A stretch of 64,000 nt of DNA, from assembly GCF_046630445.1 (NCBI RefSeq), contig NC_092333.1, positions 96,632,001 to 96,696,000 of the forward strand, in the 5' to 3' direction. This document shows, in pieces, positions 11,892-22,700 of the stretch. Each line of letters begins with the position of its first letter. The stretch's first letter is position 1. Both the position numbers and the translations under genes were made by a program. The notes under the pieces were generated by a model. The model saw only the letters and a list, made by a program, of their open reading frames with translations. It searched no databases and had not been told where the DNA came from. Source of the DNA: Rutidosis leptorrhynchoides. Its lineage: Eukaryota > Streptophyta > Magnoliopsida > Asterales > Asteraceae.

Positions 11892-12290
11892 CTATAAATT
11901 CTGGACCGTTACTTGCAAAAAGAAAACAAAAGCATGAAGCTCCGAAATAGAAAGGGGGTATAAATTGCAGCAAATCAGAGAGAGCATTAACTGTGAATGA
12001 CAATGATTATAGAAGACGAAAATAAGTACTCCAAAATATAAGAGAAAATATAAAGCCCAATGACAACACGGAGGTTTCAAACCATGGATATTAATACGAA
12101 TAGCAATATAAAGACACGGTAGAATTAAGAATAGTACTCCCCCAAGGTAAAAGTAGAAATAAGCAGATTCTTCTGGTGGAAGTTGGAAAAGGAGAATGAT
12201 TGTTACGATAGTAAGGGTGAGGACAAGGATTAGAACTGGATTAAGCATTCTCACAAATCTTTTGGATGTATGAACTAAGAAAGAAAGCAT
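11892..12290 (-). CDS. Antisense membrane-protein ORF (132 aa) in element B
   Basis: Unrecognised open frame on the strand opposite to element B. The protein is very hydrophobic, with about three to four candidate membrane helices: near residues 16-36 (rich in Leu, Ile, Val), 46-66, 79-96 and possibly 100-128. A short basic N-terminus (HTSKRFVRM) could face the cytosol. On the minus strand a TATAAATTA-like box lies at about 12327-12337, roughly 40 nt before the ATG. The host element is full of stops, so an unbroken 132-codon antisense frame is notable. It could be a captured host gene fragment, an antisense accessory gene or chance. No homologue is known to me. Confidence 0.35.
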   Translation of the reverse strand: MLSFLVHTSKRFVRMLNPVLILVLTLTIVTIILLFQLPPEESAYFYFYLGGVLFLILPCLYIAIRINIHGLKPPCCHWALYFLLYFGVLIFVFYNHCHSQLMLSLICCNLYPLSISELHAFVFFLQVTVQNL

Positions 12291-12701
12291 AGGAATGGTA
12301 AAAATAATGGGATGGAAGAGCTTAATTTATAATGGAAACATTCGACAGAACAATCGAGACAGATGATTGCATTTAATTAAAGAGATCTTAATTTAAAAAA
12401 AAAAAATCCCGAAGAATCAGATCTTATAGATTTCCTAGATTTTCTTAAATCCCTTAAATTCCGGAATTCAACCCTCAACGTCAAAAGCTATGACGCACCA
12501 TATCTTCTAAATTCAACCATGACTAGTCAAAAGTTATGATGAAACTTATCTTTCTCATTTCACTATTTTATGATAACTTCATTCATACGTTTCACATAAT
12601 CGAATCGTTTTATTCATATTAATCAATAATGATAAAACTCTATTTATCAACTCATATTCGTCATGAAAACATTTTTATTGTTAGCCATGACCATCTCACT
12701 C

Positions 12702-12737
12702 AAATTTCGGGACGAAATTTCTTTAACGGGTAGGTAC
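12702..12737 (+). other. Element B 3' palindrome and polypurine region
   Basis: AAATTTCGGGACGAAATTT (12702-12720) is an 8-bp perfect stem. It is followed by CTTTAACGGGTAGGTAC, which abuts the LTR start TGTGATGACCC at 12738. The same arrangement occurs in E and F. Confidence 0.75.
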
Positions 12738-13119
12738 TGTGATGACCCGGGAATTTCTGACCAAATTTAAACTTAATTTTTATATGATTTCGACACGATA
12801 AGCAAAATCTGTAATGTTGAGTCACAAAATTTTTGAACTATTTTATGAATTCATTTGACCTTTGACTATTCTCGACGATTCACGAACCTTTAATTCTATA
12901 TAGAAATGTATATATATGTAAATATATATGTAAATAATTATATATTATAAATTAAACTAATATGTGATTTAGTTATTATAAAAGATAACTTAAGATAAAT
13001 TAAAACCTGTTATTTAAAACTGTTTAGTTAACTACTAAAAGTATATTGAATATGAATGATTCTGAACATAGTTGCCAGCGTTAACAAAATATTAAATGTG
13101 TACTTGGAGTTATTTGTCT

Positions 13120-13202
<83 letters not shown>

Positions 13203-13252
13203 CAATATAGTTATCTACTTAATATTTAAAACCTAATTGTATATGTAGTAGT

Positions 13253-13315
<63 letters not shown>
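13120..13315. repeat. (TA)n microsatellites in element B LTR
   Basis: Two long TA runs (about 80 and 57 bp) separated by a short AT-rich spacer. A third TA run is at 15648-15711. Confidence 0.95.
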
Positions 13316-13320
<5 letters not shown>

Positions 13321-13682
13321 TAAACATACATATATGATGCTATATATAATTAGAGACTGTATGTTATAATATATTAAAATGTATGAATATTAAATATTCA
13401 ATATATATTATAATACATAATTAGTAGATATTATATAATTAAAAAAAACGTAACAATGGTGTATTAAATTTATTTTCAAATTAAATTATAGTTGTTATAT
13501 TAATATCATTATTACTTCCATAAAAATAAATATTAATATTGATAATAATATCAGTATTACTAATACTAATAAAATTAATATATATAGATTTTGATACATG
13601 TAAATTGATACATTATTATTATTATTATTACTCTTATAAGCATTATTACCATTATCATTAAAAATTGTTATTTTTATATTTA

Positions 13683-13720
<38 letters not shown>

Positions 13721-14674
13721 ATTATTATTATTGCTATTATTTGTATTTAGATTAATATTAATATAATTATAGTTATTAAAAATAATTATATAAAATCACG
13801 TATGAATTAGGAATCCAAAGCAGTTTCACTTAGCTTTCAAACTGCAGCTAATTTTATCTTGTGTCTCAAGAATCGTACAATCAATCTCATTAGAATCAAA
13901 ATCGTTAGCAATCTCTATCACTTTTATTATTTTATTTTTTTATTTGTTTTACTTGAAATATGTCGATTGAATCTTTTATAAGCCAAACAATTCTAGCAGT
14001 AAAGTATTCACTTGAACTTCTTTTCATTACTAATATCAAATACAGCAAAACAAATAATATCGAATCAGATTAATTCATTGTTTAATTTTTTTTTTTTTTT
14101 TGACAGTCAATACCCCGTTCTTGTTTCTTGAAATCAAAATATCAAATTTGTATATAATTTCAAAATTCGTAAATGTCATTTGGTTAGGAATCATTTACTT
14201 GATTTACCTGCAAAGTTTCAGTTTCAAATTCCTCTTAATGAAATCAAATTTTTCGAGTCAAACCTTGGTTTTAAAAAGTCAAAGGATGTGTTCATCCTGA
14301 AATTCGACTTCTGTTTGATGTTTCTGATTAAATTAAAAGTTGAGAAAGATTCAAGGAGTAATTTTAAACATATTCGGTGTTGAAACCTTTACCTAAAACG
14401 TCCTAAAAATCGAAATCACTTTTTTAGTTTTTTTTTTTATTTATTCGAACAGATATGGCTGTTCTTGTTGTATTATTTTTATTTTTCGCGATTGTTAATA
14501 TAGTATCTCGAATATATATCGGTTATGAATAAATTTCACAACCTAAAACGAACGAATTAAATTCTATGATTGATGAAGGGGAACCTCTGGTCGGCTTGAA
14601 AAATGGAGAAGAAGGAAGCAAGAGAAAACTAATTAAATAGTGTTGAGTTACAGTTTTAATCAGAAAAGTGCGAA

Positions 14675-14745
14675 TGGATCAGTGGTCTGGGTGTTAGTGT
14701 AGGGTAACCGGGAGGTCTCGGGTTCGATCCTGACTGTTGTCAATT
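14675..14745 (+). repeat. tRNA-like (SINE-type) promoter box within element B LTR
   Basis: A box-B-like GGGTTCGATCCTGAC follows a box-A-like GTGGTCTGGGTGTTAG by about 30 bp. The segment ends in a T-rich stretch, as do tRNA-derived SINEs. It is not a tRNA gene: no cloverleaf stem pairs across it. Confidence 0.5.
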
Positions 14746-15646
14746 CTTTTTAGTCCGAATTTCTTTAAGGTATAACTCCCAATTTTTATTATTAATATTA
14801 TTATTATTGTTGTTGTTATTGTTATTAATTATTAATGTCATTATTATCCAAGTATTATTGTTATTAGTATTATTATTGGAATTAGGATTAACAAAATAAG
14901 TATTATTAAGTATCAAATATATATAAAAAAATTTTTTGTTTATTATTATTATTATTATTACTACAATTGTTATTGATATCATAAAAGGATAATAACTCTA
15001 TTAGGAATTGACTAAGTATAATTGTAATATGATGAACGAGATTGTGATGATAAAAGATTATAAGTATTCCGAATTAGTTACGAATATAATTAAGACTATA
15101 TGTGATGTTACAAAAGATTATAAAATGTTTAAGATTTAAAACAGGAATGTAAAGTTAAGAGATGTATTGCGAAGATTCTTTTTATAAAAAGATGATCAAT
15201 AAAATCATAGGTCGCAATCTGAACTTGATCATGAATATGGTTATGATATAAAAATAATGATGGTTATGAATTTTTTTTTAAGTATTTTAATTACTAGCAT
15301 TACTACTATTATTATGATTAATATTGTATTATGAGTACTATGATAGCAAATAAATAAATATACTTACTACATATACAATAATTATATTAAGGTTCTATAT
15401 AACTATATATTAACATTATCTAGATAAATATTTACATGTAACAAATTATTTATTTTCAAACATAATAATAAATACGTATACATACATGCCTATATATGCA
15501 TGGATATACATATTAATATAACTAAAAGTATAGATTTTAATCATTTTAAAATATATATACAAAAAATAAATATATATAACATATAATTTGAGATATAACA
15601 TAAATATATATTTTTAAATGGAATTAAATATAAATCCTATATAACT

Positions 15647-15714
<68 letters not shown>

Positions 15715-16099
15715 AATATAATTATTACCTATAACATAACAAAACTTAATAGTTTTATATATAATGGATATAGGTTATTAACATAAAAGTGATATTACTA
15801 ATAATAATATATATATTTGATTGACTACAAGTACATGATTTAATATATATATGAATAATATAGGTTCGTGAATCCGAAGTCAACCCTGCATTGTTCAGTT
15901 GTTCAATATAGACATATGTATTTTTACTACAAAATACATTAGGTGAGTTTCATTTACCTTTTTACCCTTTATATTTTTGGGCTGAGAATACATGCGAAAT
16001 TTTTATAAATGTTTTACGAAATAGACACAAGTAATCGAAACTACATTATATGGTTGAATGATCGAAATTGAATATGCCCCTTTTTATTAAGTCTGGTAA

Positions 16100-16330
16100 T
16101 CTAAGAATTAGGGAACAGACACCCTAATTGACGCGAACTCTAAAGATAGATCTATCGGGCCCAACAAGCCCCATCCAAAGTACCGGATGCTTTAGTACTT
16201 CGAAATTTATATCATGTCCGAAGGAGGATCCCGGAATGATGGGGATATTCTTATATGCATTTTGTTAAGGTCGGTTACCAGGTGTTCAATCCATATGAAT
16301 GATATTTTTGTCTCTATGCATGGGACGTAT
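16100..16330 (+). promoter_or_regulatory. Conserved LTR core module with palindromes
   Basis: The most conserved part shared by the LTRs of B, E, F, G and H. It contains the 12-bp palindrome GATAGATCTATC (16145-16156) and a hairpin AAGTAC ... GTACTT (16178-16200), followed by 'tcccggaatgatggggatattc'. The role is not known. It could be an RNA packaging, dimerisation or 3'-end signal. Confidence 0.55.
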
Positions 16331-16772
16331 GTTTATGAGAAATGGAAATATGAAATCTTGTGGTCTATTAAAATTATGAAATGATTATTTATGTTAAACT
16401 AATGAACTCACCAACCTTTTGGTTGACACTTTAAAGCATGTTTATTCTCAGGTATGAAAGAAATCTTCCGCTGTGCATTAGCTCATATTAGAGACATTAC
16501 TTGGAGTCATTCATGACATATTTCAAAAGACGTTGCATTCGAGTCGTTGAGTTCATCAAGATTATTATTAAGTCAATTATAGTTAGATGTATTATGAAAT
16601 GGTATGCATGCCGTCAACCTTCGATGTAATGAAAGATTGTCTTTTCAAAAACGAATGCAATGTTTGTAAATGTATCATATAGAGGTCAAGTACCTCGCGA
16701 TGTAATTAACTGTTGTGAATCGTTCATAATCGAGATGGACTTCGTCCGGATGGATTAGGACGGGTCGTCACA

Positions 16773-17448
16773 CTAGCCTCTGTCCGACGTGATCCTTCCC
16801 GGGGACATACATTAGTAACCTTCTGGTCAGGTTACTGAGGTGATGCCGGGAAGACGTTCTTTTCCGCGATGGGCTACGCCGGGCAAAACCCTAGCCGGGG
16901 TGCTTGCTAATTAGTGTCTTTTTGGGACGGATCATTATGCGTATCATCAGTTAGTATTTATACTGATTAGTTGTATAATACAATTACAATGACGAAACAC
17001 TTCATTATTGATAATATTTGTGTTGAAAGCAAATGTAATGAAAAAATTAGTATCGTAAACGCTATTAATGATTACAATTACAATGCAACAATCATTTGTT
17101 TATAGTTTTGTCACCAAGTTTCCTGTATTTGCTCCATGCAAGTAAAAAAAAGAACATAGTTTAAGTAAAACACTACACGAATACGACAGATGCGAAAGCA
17201 TTGAAGCGCGAAGTGGCAAAAGAAGTCGGAGGAAGAAAGTAGTTGGGCAGTTGTATACACGAGGGTACATTTGTCTTCTGGAATTGGCAACATTGACAGA
17301 AAGGGGAAAGAGTTGGCAAAGGAAGAAGTCAATATACGCTGCATGTGAAAGTCTATGGCATGTGGTTGGGTTTGTAGATTCCTTAATGTCAATGAGAGAA
17401 AAAACAGTCTTCTCATCTATATTTAGAAGCAATGTTTATGGTAATTAT
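16773..17448. other. Flank of element B, no recognised gene
   Basis: CTAGC (16773-16777) is the candidate target-site base set. A two-tier hairpin lies at 16795-16853. Overlapping open frames of 60-110 codons at 17100-17463 on both strands have no recognisable domain and are probably chance or a decayed exon. Confidence 0.5.
16795..16853 (+). other. Two-tier hairpin
   Basis: Outer stem CTTCCCGG (16795-16802) pairs with CCGGGAAG (16846-16853). Inner stem AGTAACC (16814-16820) pairs with GGTTACT (16830-16836). Both stems are perfect. Function unknown. Confidence 0.6.
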
Positions 17449-17520
17449 CCGACAAGTTACTAGCAATTCTCAATTTCATTAAACGTATACCCGACAAGTT
17501 ACTAGCAATCCTCAATTTCA
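17449..17520 (+). repeat. 42-bp tandem duplication (second unit partial)
   Basis: CCGACAAGTTACTAGCAAT-type unit at 17449-17490 is repeated from 17491, with one substitution across 30 bp. Confidence 0.75.
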
Positions 17521-17772
17521 GGTGCATAATTCTTCACCTTGTAGATTTAGGCTCACCTCACCTGAATGCACTAGCTAGTATTATAACTTGATTCCGAAAC
17601 TCATATATATGTTTCTATCAAAACTTGTGCCTGCTAACTCTTTTTATAGTATTTTAATAAGTTGGTTCTAGTTGAGGGGGCAAATGCAAAATCCTAGTGT
17701 GCAAAGGGCTACCTACTGTTGTTGTTTTTTGCTTGAGGAGTCGACCAAAAACCTCGTGGTTTTTAGTATACA

Positions 17773-18000
17773 GTGTTGGTGTTGATGTTGATGTTGATGA
17801 TTAAAATTTATTGTTTTATTTCTTTCGTTCTTAGATATGAGGGAAGTTTTATTTCAGTTTCATTCGCTCTACCACGTGGAACTTCTTCAAAGAAATTTTG
17901 GAGCCCCATTATGATAGTTGGGTTGGTTACGGCTCTCATAATTTATGTTTTACTTATGTTATATTTTCTTTCAATCTTATCTGAAAAATACTTCAAATGA
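17773..18000 (+). pseudogene. Exon-like fragment ending in a membrane helix
   Basis: Open frame of 75 codons. A polypyrimidine stretch ending in TTCTTAG at about 17835 could be a splice acceptor. The part after it (from YEGSFISVSF) has a basic region followed by one strong hydrophobic helix (IMIVGLVTALIIYVLLMLYF) and a short tail to the stop at 18000. It looks like the last exon of a gene for a tail-anchored protein, but I see no upstream exons and do not recognise the family. It stops 26 bp before the Helitron-like terminus at 18027. Confidence 0.3.
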
Positions 18001-18414
18001 AAATTGTTAGTGTATTTGAAGAATAACTAGTTGGGCGACCTGGCTTTGCGCCGGTTCTTCACCCTTGATTAACATTATTTACATAGCTAATTGTTGAAAA
18101 GTAATTATTTATCATTTTTTTTATTTTTCATTTTATCGAGGAAGGACAAAAAATAGTTATGTGGTTGATTTGTAATAAGCGTGAAAATAATGATTCATCA
18201 TTTTTTGTTTTACTTTTCGTCTTGTTGAGAGAAAAGACCCAAATGCCCAATCAATAAAGTGAGACGTACATCAACGATTGGTACAAACTATTTAATAAAA
18301 TAGGAAAAACTATATATAATAACAATAAAACAGTTATTAAACAATGAGTTACGTAGTTAAATTATAATAAGAAAAAATTTAAACAATAATCAAGTGAAAA
18401 ATTATGTGATTAAT

Positions 18415-18417
<3 letters not shown>

Positions 18418-18491
<74 letters not shown>
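18418..18491. repeat. (AAT)n microsatellite
   Basis: About 24 ATA/AAT units without interruption, inside the Helitron-like element. Confidence 0.95.
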
Positions 18492-18493
<2 letters not shown>

Positions 18494-18534
18494 ATAGTTA
18501 TGGAGTAGTAAAAATTATATGGTCAATTTATAAT

Positions 18535-18760
18535 GGATGAGAAGTTTAATGGTCAAATTATAAAGTGTGAAAAGTTTGTGGTGAATTTGTAAAAGCTATA
18601 AAAGTAACTATTATAAAGGGTGTGGGTGAATTGAAAAAAAAAATAATGATAATGAGTAGGTGGATGAGAAGTTTAATGGTTAAATTATAAAGTGTGAAAA
18701 GTTTGTGGTGAATTTGTAAAAGCTTTAAAGTTAATTATTATAAAGGGTGTGGATGAATTG
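18535..18760. repeat. 127-bp-offset tandem duplication
   Basis: GGATGAGAAGTTTAATGGT starts both copies (18535 and 18662). About 98 bp of each match closely, separated by an A-rich spacer. Confidence 0.85.
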
Positions 18761-18850
18761 TAAAAAATAAAAAGTTTAGTGTGTTTTTGTAAAGGTTTGT
18801 AACTTTACTATTCATTTTGGCTATGTCATTTAGATATATAGGGTAATTTA

Positions 18851-19150
18851 TCGTTTTAGTTATGTTATGTGTGCTTCCAATGTTTTTAATAATTTTTGCA
18901 TCATGTTTGCTGTTTACTTGTGACCCACTGTTTAATGCTTTTGTTAAGGTTACTTAGATTTTCCTTTAACGTTTGGTATGCCACTATTGTGCAGCAGTTT
19001 TTTGCAATATAATTTAAGGAGTATAAGTTATAACTTACATCAAACTTTAAGCATAGACATCATGAACATTAATTTGTGTTGGGTAAGGTTTAGAGTGGTT
19101 TCGGATAAAGTATTTCAACCCTATACATTAATTAAAGGTTACATGAAATC
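18851..19150. other. No recognised gene
   Basis: AT-rich stretch left of the LINE poly(A). A 96-codon frame at 18978-19268 runs through the poly(T) tract and into element C, so it is not a gene. Confidence 0.5.
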
Positions 19151-19223
19151 TTTTTTTTTTTTTTTTTTTGAAAAACCAGCAAATTTTATTAAAACTATAA
19201 AAGGAAATATACATTCAGGATAT
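19151..19223 (-). mobile_element. LINE 3' end with poly(A), left part
   Basis: On the minus strand an A18 tract (19151-19168) follows 'ttaataaaatttgctggttttt', a typical LINE 3' untranslated end. The rest of the LINE resumes at 24840, on the other side of element C. ACATGAAATC precedes the poly(T) at 19141-19150. Confidence 0.7.
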
Positions 19224-19692
19224 TGTCACAACCCAATAAGTTTGTGGCCCAACCCACTAAGATTATGACCCAATTAAGGGTTTTAACCCAAGAACTTCAT
19301 GGAAGGCCCAAGAACATCATGGAAGCTCCCTAGAACTTTCTCATGAGTTCTTCCATGGAATGGTATGGAATGTTCATGAAAATATCTATCTCCATGTATA
19401 TACTTGAAGTTTCTAGTACTTAGATCCTAACTATTGATTTAGATTAATCTTAGCCATCCATTTTGTGTTAGAAGTAGTATAAATAGGGGTGGTCTCATTT
19501 GGCACACCACACCTCAAATCTCAAACATTCTCTCTTGTAAAGCATTCTCAAGCAATATAAGTATTTTCTTCAATTCCACTTGTTCTATAATATTTTCTCT
19601 TTTGGTTACTTGAATCATTATAAGGTCCGAGTAAGGCTGACTTAGTAGAGACTAAGTGCCGCACGTGAGCTTATTGAGATAAGTCCGTGACA
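19224..19692 (+). repeat. Element C 5' LTR
   Basis: 469 bp, TGTCAC...GTGACA. A TATAAATA box at 19478-19485 predicts transcription start near 19510. The segment after it (CT-rich, cacaccacacctcaaatctc) fits an R/U5 leader. Confidence 0.95.
19478..19485 (+). promoter_or_regulatory. TATA box of element C LTR
   Basis: TATAAATA followed by GGGG. The same box is kept in the 3' LTR near 24625. Confidence 0.75.
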
Positions 19693-19694
19693 TT

Positions 19695-19708
19695 TGGTAC
19701 CAAGAGCA
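19695..19708 (+). other. Element C primer binding site
   Basis: TGGTACCAAGAGCA begins 2 nt after the 5' LTR. It resembles but does not equal the usual tRNA-Met site TGGTATCAGAGC, so the primer tRNA is uncertain. Confidence 0.6.
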
Positions 19709-19724
19709 AGGTCGATTCAAGGAG

Positions 19725-22700
19725 ATGGCAACCGAGACCGAGAAGAATGTGAGCGCAACAAGTGGTGTGATGGGTGATGAGACTCGTGGTCGGGTAGAGA
19801 CTCGCCAAGGAGCCAAGAAGAACCGAGGTATGTCCAAAGACTTTGTCGCAAACTTGGACAAGAGGATCATGGATGTAGAGACATCCATGGACGACGTGAA
19901 AGCAAAGGTCGAAGACGTCCACCAACGTTTGGATGGTTTGGACGGGGACTTTGACGAATTGAAAGATGATTGCAAGAGTGCAATCAACGTGCTAGACGTT
20001 GACATGCGACGTGAGATCCATGACTTAAGGGGTATGCTCATTGGTGAGATTACGAAGTTGCGAGGCGAAATGGAGGGGGAGGTCTCCACTATTCACCAAT
20101 GCCTCGTGGATTTACAAACCAACATGAACTCTTGTTTGAGATTCATGGCTAGTGGGGGTAGCAACACTGGATGCAATGATCCGAAGGTGGACGTTCCCAA
20201 GCCGTCACCGTTCGTGGGGAAGCGGGAAGCCCGAGCGGTTGATGATTTTATATGGGAGATGGAACAATACTTGGAGGGAGTCAACATAGTGGATGATGCA
20301 ATGAAGATCAAGACGGCAACCCGTTACCTGAAGGATACCGCAGCGTTATGGTGGCGTCGTCGATATGGAGATATCGAGAAAGGTACGGTTACTATTGATA
20401 CTTGGGATGATTTCCTTACTGAACTTAAGAATCAATTCTACCCCAAGAATGCTCAAAAGGATGCGATGAGTCGTCTACGTAAATTACATCATTCCGGGAC
20501 GATTCTGGGGTATATTAAAGAATTCACGAACCTTAGTCTGGAGGTCCCAGATATTCCCGATGATATTCTCCTCTTCTATTTTCTCGATGGTTTGCAACCT
20601 TGGGCTAAAACGGAGTTGGAGAGACGAGGAGTCCAAGACCTTGCCACCGCAATTGCTCAAGCGGAGGCACTAGTCGACCATGCTAATAGGAAAGATTCGT
20701 TCAAGTCAAAAGATAAGAAAGTGAGCCATGAGAAAGGTGGGGGAGATAAGCCCGCCCAATCAAGGAATGATAATACACGTAAGCCACCAACCGGGAATAA
20801 CAAGAGCATAAAAACTTCTTACAAGAATGATGGATGTTTCATATGTGATGGACCGCATAGAGCCCGAGATTGTCCGAAGAAAGCTAGCCTTCATGCTATG
20901 GAAGCTCAAAAGGCGGGTTGTCAGGATGAGGAGCGGTGCATAGGATCAATGCATATCCTCAACGCAATCAAGGCCAAGACGGAGATACCCAAGGTAGTGG
21001 CTAAAGGACTCCAATTCGTAGATATTAACATTTGTGGAGATCGGGTACAAGCTTTGGTGGATACGGGAGCAACTCATAACTTTATCTCCACCGATGAAGC
21101 CAAAAGGCTAGGACTTAAGGAAACAAAAGAGAGTGGCATGATGAAGACGGTGAACACGAGTGCCAGACCGATTAGTGGGGTGGCTAAAGACGTATATGTG
21201 AAGATTGGAGAATGGGAAGGAATGATTGATCTCTCAGTCGTGCCTATGGACGACTTCAAGTTGGTACTTGGGATGGAGTTCCTAGATAAGGTACGCGGTT
21301 TTCCTATGCCGTTTGCTAATTCACTGTGTATCTTGGATGGTGAGAAGACTTGTATGGTGTCAACCGAACGTGGAAGCAAGAGTGCATCCAAGTCACTTTC
21401 GGCCATGCAATTCAAGAAGGGGTACAACAAGAATGAGACATGCTATTTAGCGGTAGCAAAGCAAGAGACGGTCGAAGATAAGGGAAAACTAGAGGTACCC
21501 AAGGAAATTGAGAAGGTCCTCGATGAGTTCAAGGATGTCATGCCCAAGGAGTTACCAAAGAAGTTACCACCTAGGAGGGAGGTTGACCATGCGATCGAGT
21601 TGGAGCCGGGATCAAAACCACCTTCCAAAGCCCCATACCGAATGCCACCACCCGAGTTGGAGGAGTTGCGAAGACAACTCAAGGAGTTGCTGGATGCGGG
21701 ATACATCCGACCGTCAAAATCCCCGTATGGTGCTCCGGTACTATTTCAAAGAAAGAAAGATGGGTCCTTGCGGATGTGTATAGATTACCGGGCACTTAAC
21801 AAGGTAACTATCAAGAATAAATACCCAATCCCACTTATTGCTGATTTGTTCGATCAACTTGGGAAGGCGAGATACTTCTCCAAGTTAGACTTGAGATCGG
21901 GATATTATCAAGTCCGAATTGCCGAAGGAGATGAGGCTAAGACCACATGCGTGACGAGGTATGGGGCTTATGAATTCCTAGTCATGCCCTTTGGTTTAAC
22001 CAATGCCCCTGCCACATTTTGTACTTTGATGAACAAATTATTCCACCCGTTCCTCGACAAGTTTGTCGTGGTGTACTTAGATGACATAGTCGTATATAGC
22101 GACACCATGGAAGATCATGTGAGGCACTTGAAACAAGTTTTCCAAGTACTAAGGGATAATGAGTTGTATGTGAAACTAGAGAAATGCTCATTTGGATTAA
22201 AAGAGGTGGAATTTCTTGGACATCGAATAAAAGATGGGAAGTTGCTGATGGACGGGGCTAAGATCAAGGCAATCCAAGAGTGGGAGGCACCAACCAAGGT
22301 TACTGATTTACGATCTTTCCTTGGTTTAGTAAACTACTATCGTCGTTTTATCAAGGGATACTCGGCGAAAGCGGCTCCATTGACAGAATTGTTAAAGAAG
22401 AACAAAGCTTGGTTGTGGGATGAGACATGTCAAGCAGCATTTGAAGAGTTGAAAGGAGCGGTCATGGAAGAACCGGTGTTGAGACTTCTGGATGTGACCA
22501 TTCCGTTCGAGTTACACACAGACGCAACGGACTTTGCTATTGGAGGAGTTCTAATGCAAGAGGGTCACCCGATTGCATTCGAAAGCCGGAAACTTAACGA
22601 GGCGGAAAGGAAGTACACTGTGCAGGAGAAGGAGATGACGGCGGTGGTTCATTGTTTGAGGACATGGAGGCATTATCTTTTGGGATCAAGGTTCGTGATC

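Larger units (their letters stand above)
8189..16772 (+). mobile_element. Element B: old non-autonomous long-LTR gypsy-type element (5' LTR outside window)
   Basis: The leader at 8189-8600 matches the leader of element F (the 'gcattagtg...tctggacttcgacc' region after F's primer binding site). The element then holds a decayed ORF1 (8601-9134), an internal polypurine-like hairpin (9371-9387), an LTR-like segment, two antisense ORFs, a 3' palindrome and polypurine region (12702-12737) and a 3' LTR (12738-16772). No gag-pol is present, so it must have moved in trans. Its 5' LTR and primer binding site lie left of element A, outside the window. Confidence 0.75.
12738..16772 (+). repeat. Element B 3' LTR (about 4.0 kb)
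   Basis: Begins TGTGATGACCC after the polypurine region and ends GGGTCGTCACA at 16772. The end is confirmed by H at 63162, which is the reverse complement of the same terminus. The 3' quarter (15849-16772) is homologous to the E, F and G LTRs. The middle is swollen by microsatellites: (TA)n at about 13120-13200, 13258-13314 and 15648-15711, and (ATT)n at about 13610-13735 and 14938-14960. A tRNA-like box lies at about 14675-14745. Open frames here are low-complexity and not genes. Confidence 0.8.
18027..18850 (-). mobile_element. Helitron-like non-autonomous element
   Basis: On the minus strand the left end reads a short hairpin (ACCGGC-GCAAA-GCCAGGT, one bulged base), then CGCCCAA and CTAG with T flanking. 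This is the usual Helitron 3' end: hairpin, then CTRR, inserted between A and T. The opposite end is less certain. The stretch near 18820-18850 (minus: ATATATCTAAATGACATAGC) resembles a Helitron 5' region, but the exact TC start is not seen. Inside are an (AAT)n microsatellite and a 127-bp tandem duplication. No Rep/helicase gene is present. Confidence 0.5.

Noticed and set aside
13495..13686. Asn/Ile-rich ORFs in B's LTR, also 14740-14982
   Set aside because: Encoded by ATT/TTA microsatellites; no domain.
14678..14745. A tRNA gene
   Set aside because: Box-like sequences are present but no acceptor, anticodon or T stems pair; it fits a SINE-like remnant better.
17100..17463. Overlapping ORFs of 70-110 aa on both strands as real genes
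   Set aside because: No domain, start context or homologue is recognisable and the frames overlap on opposite strands.
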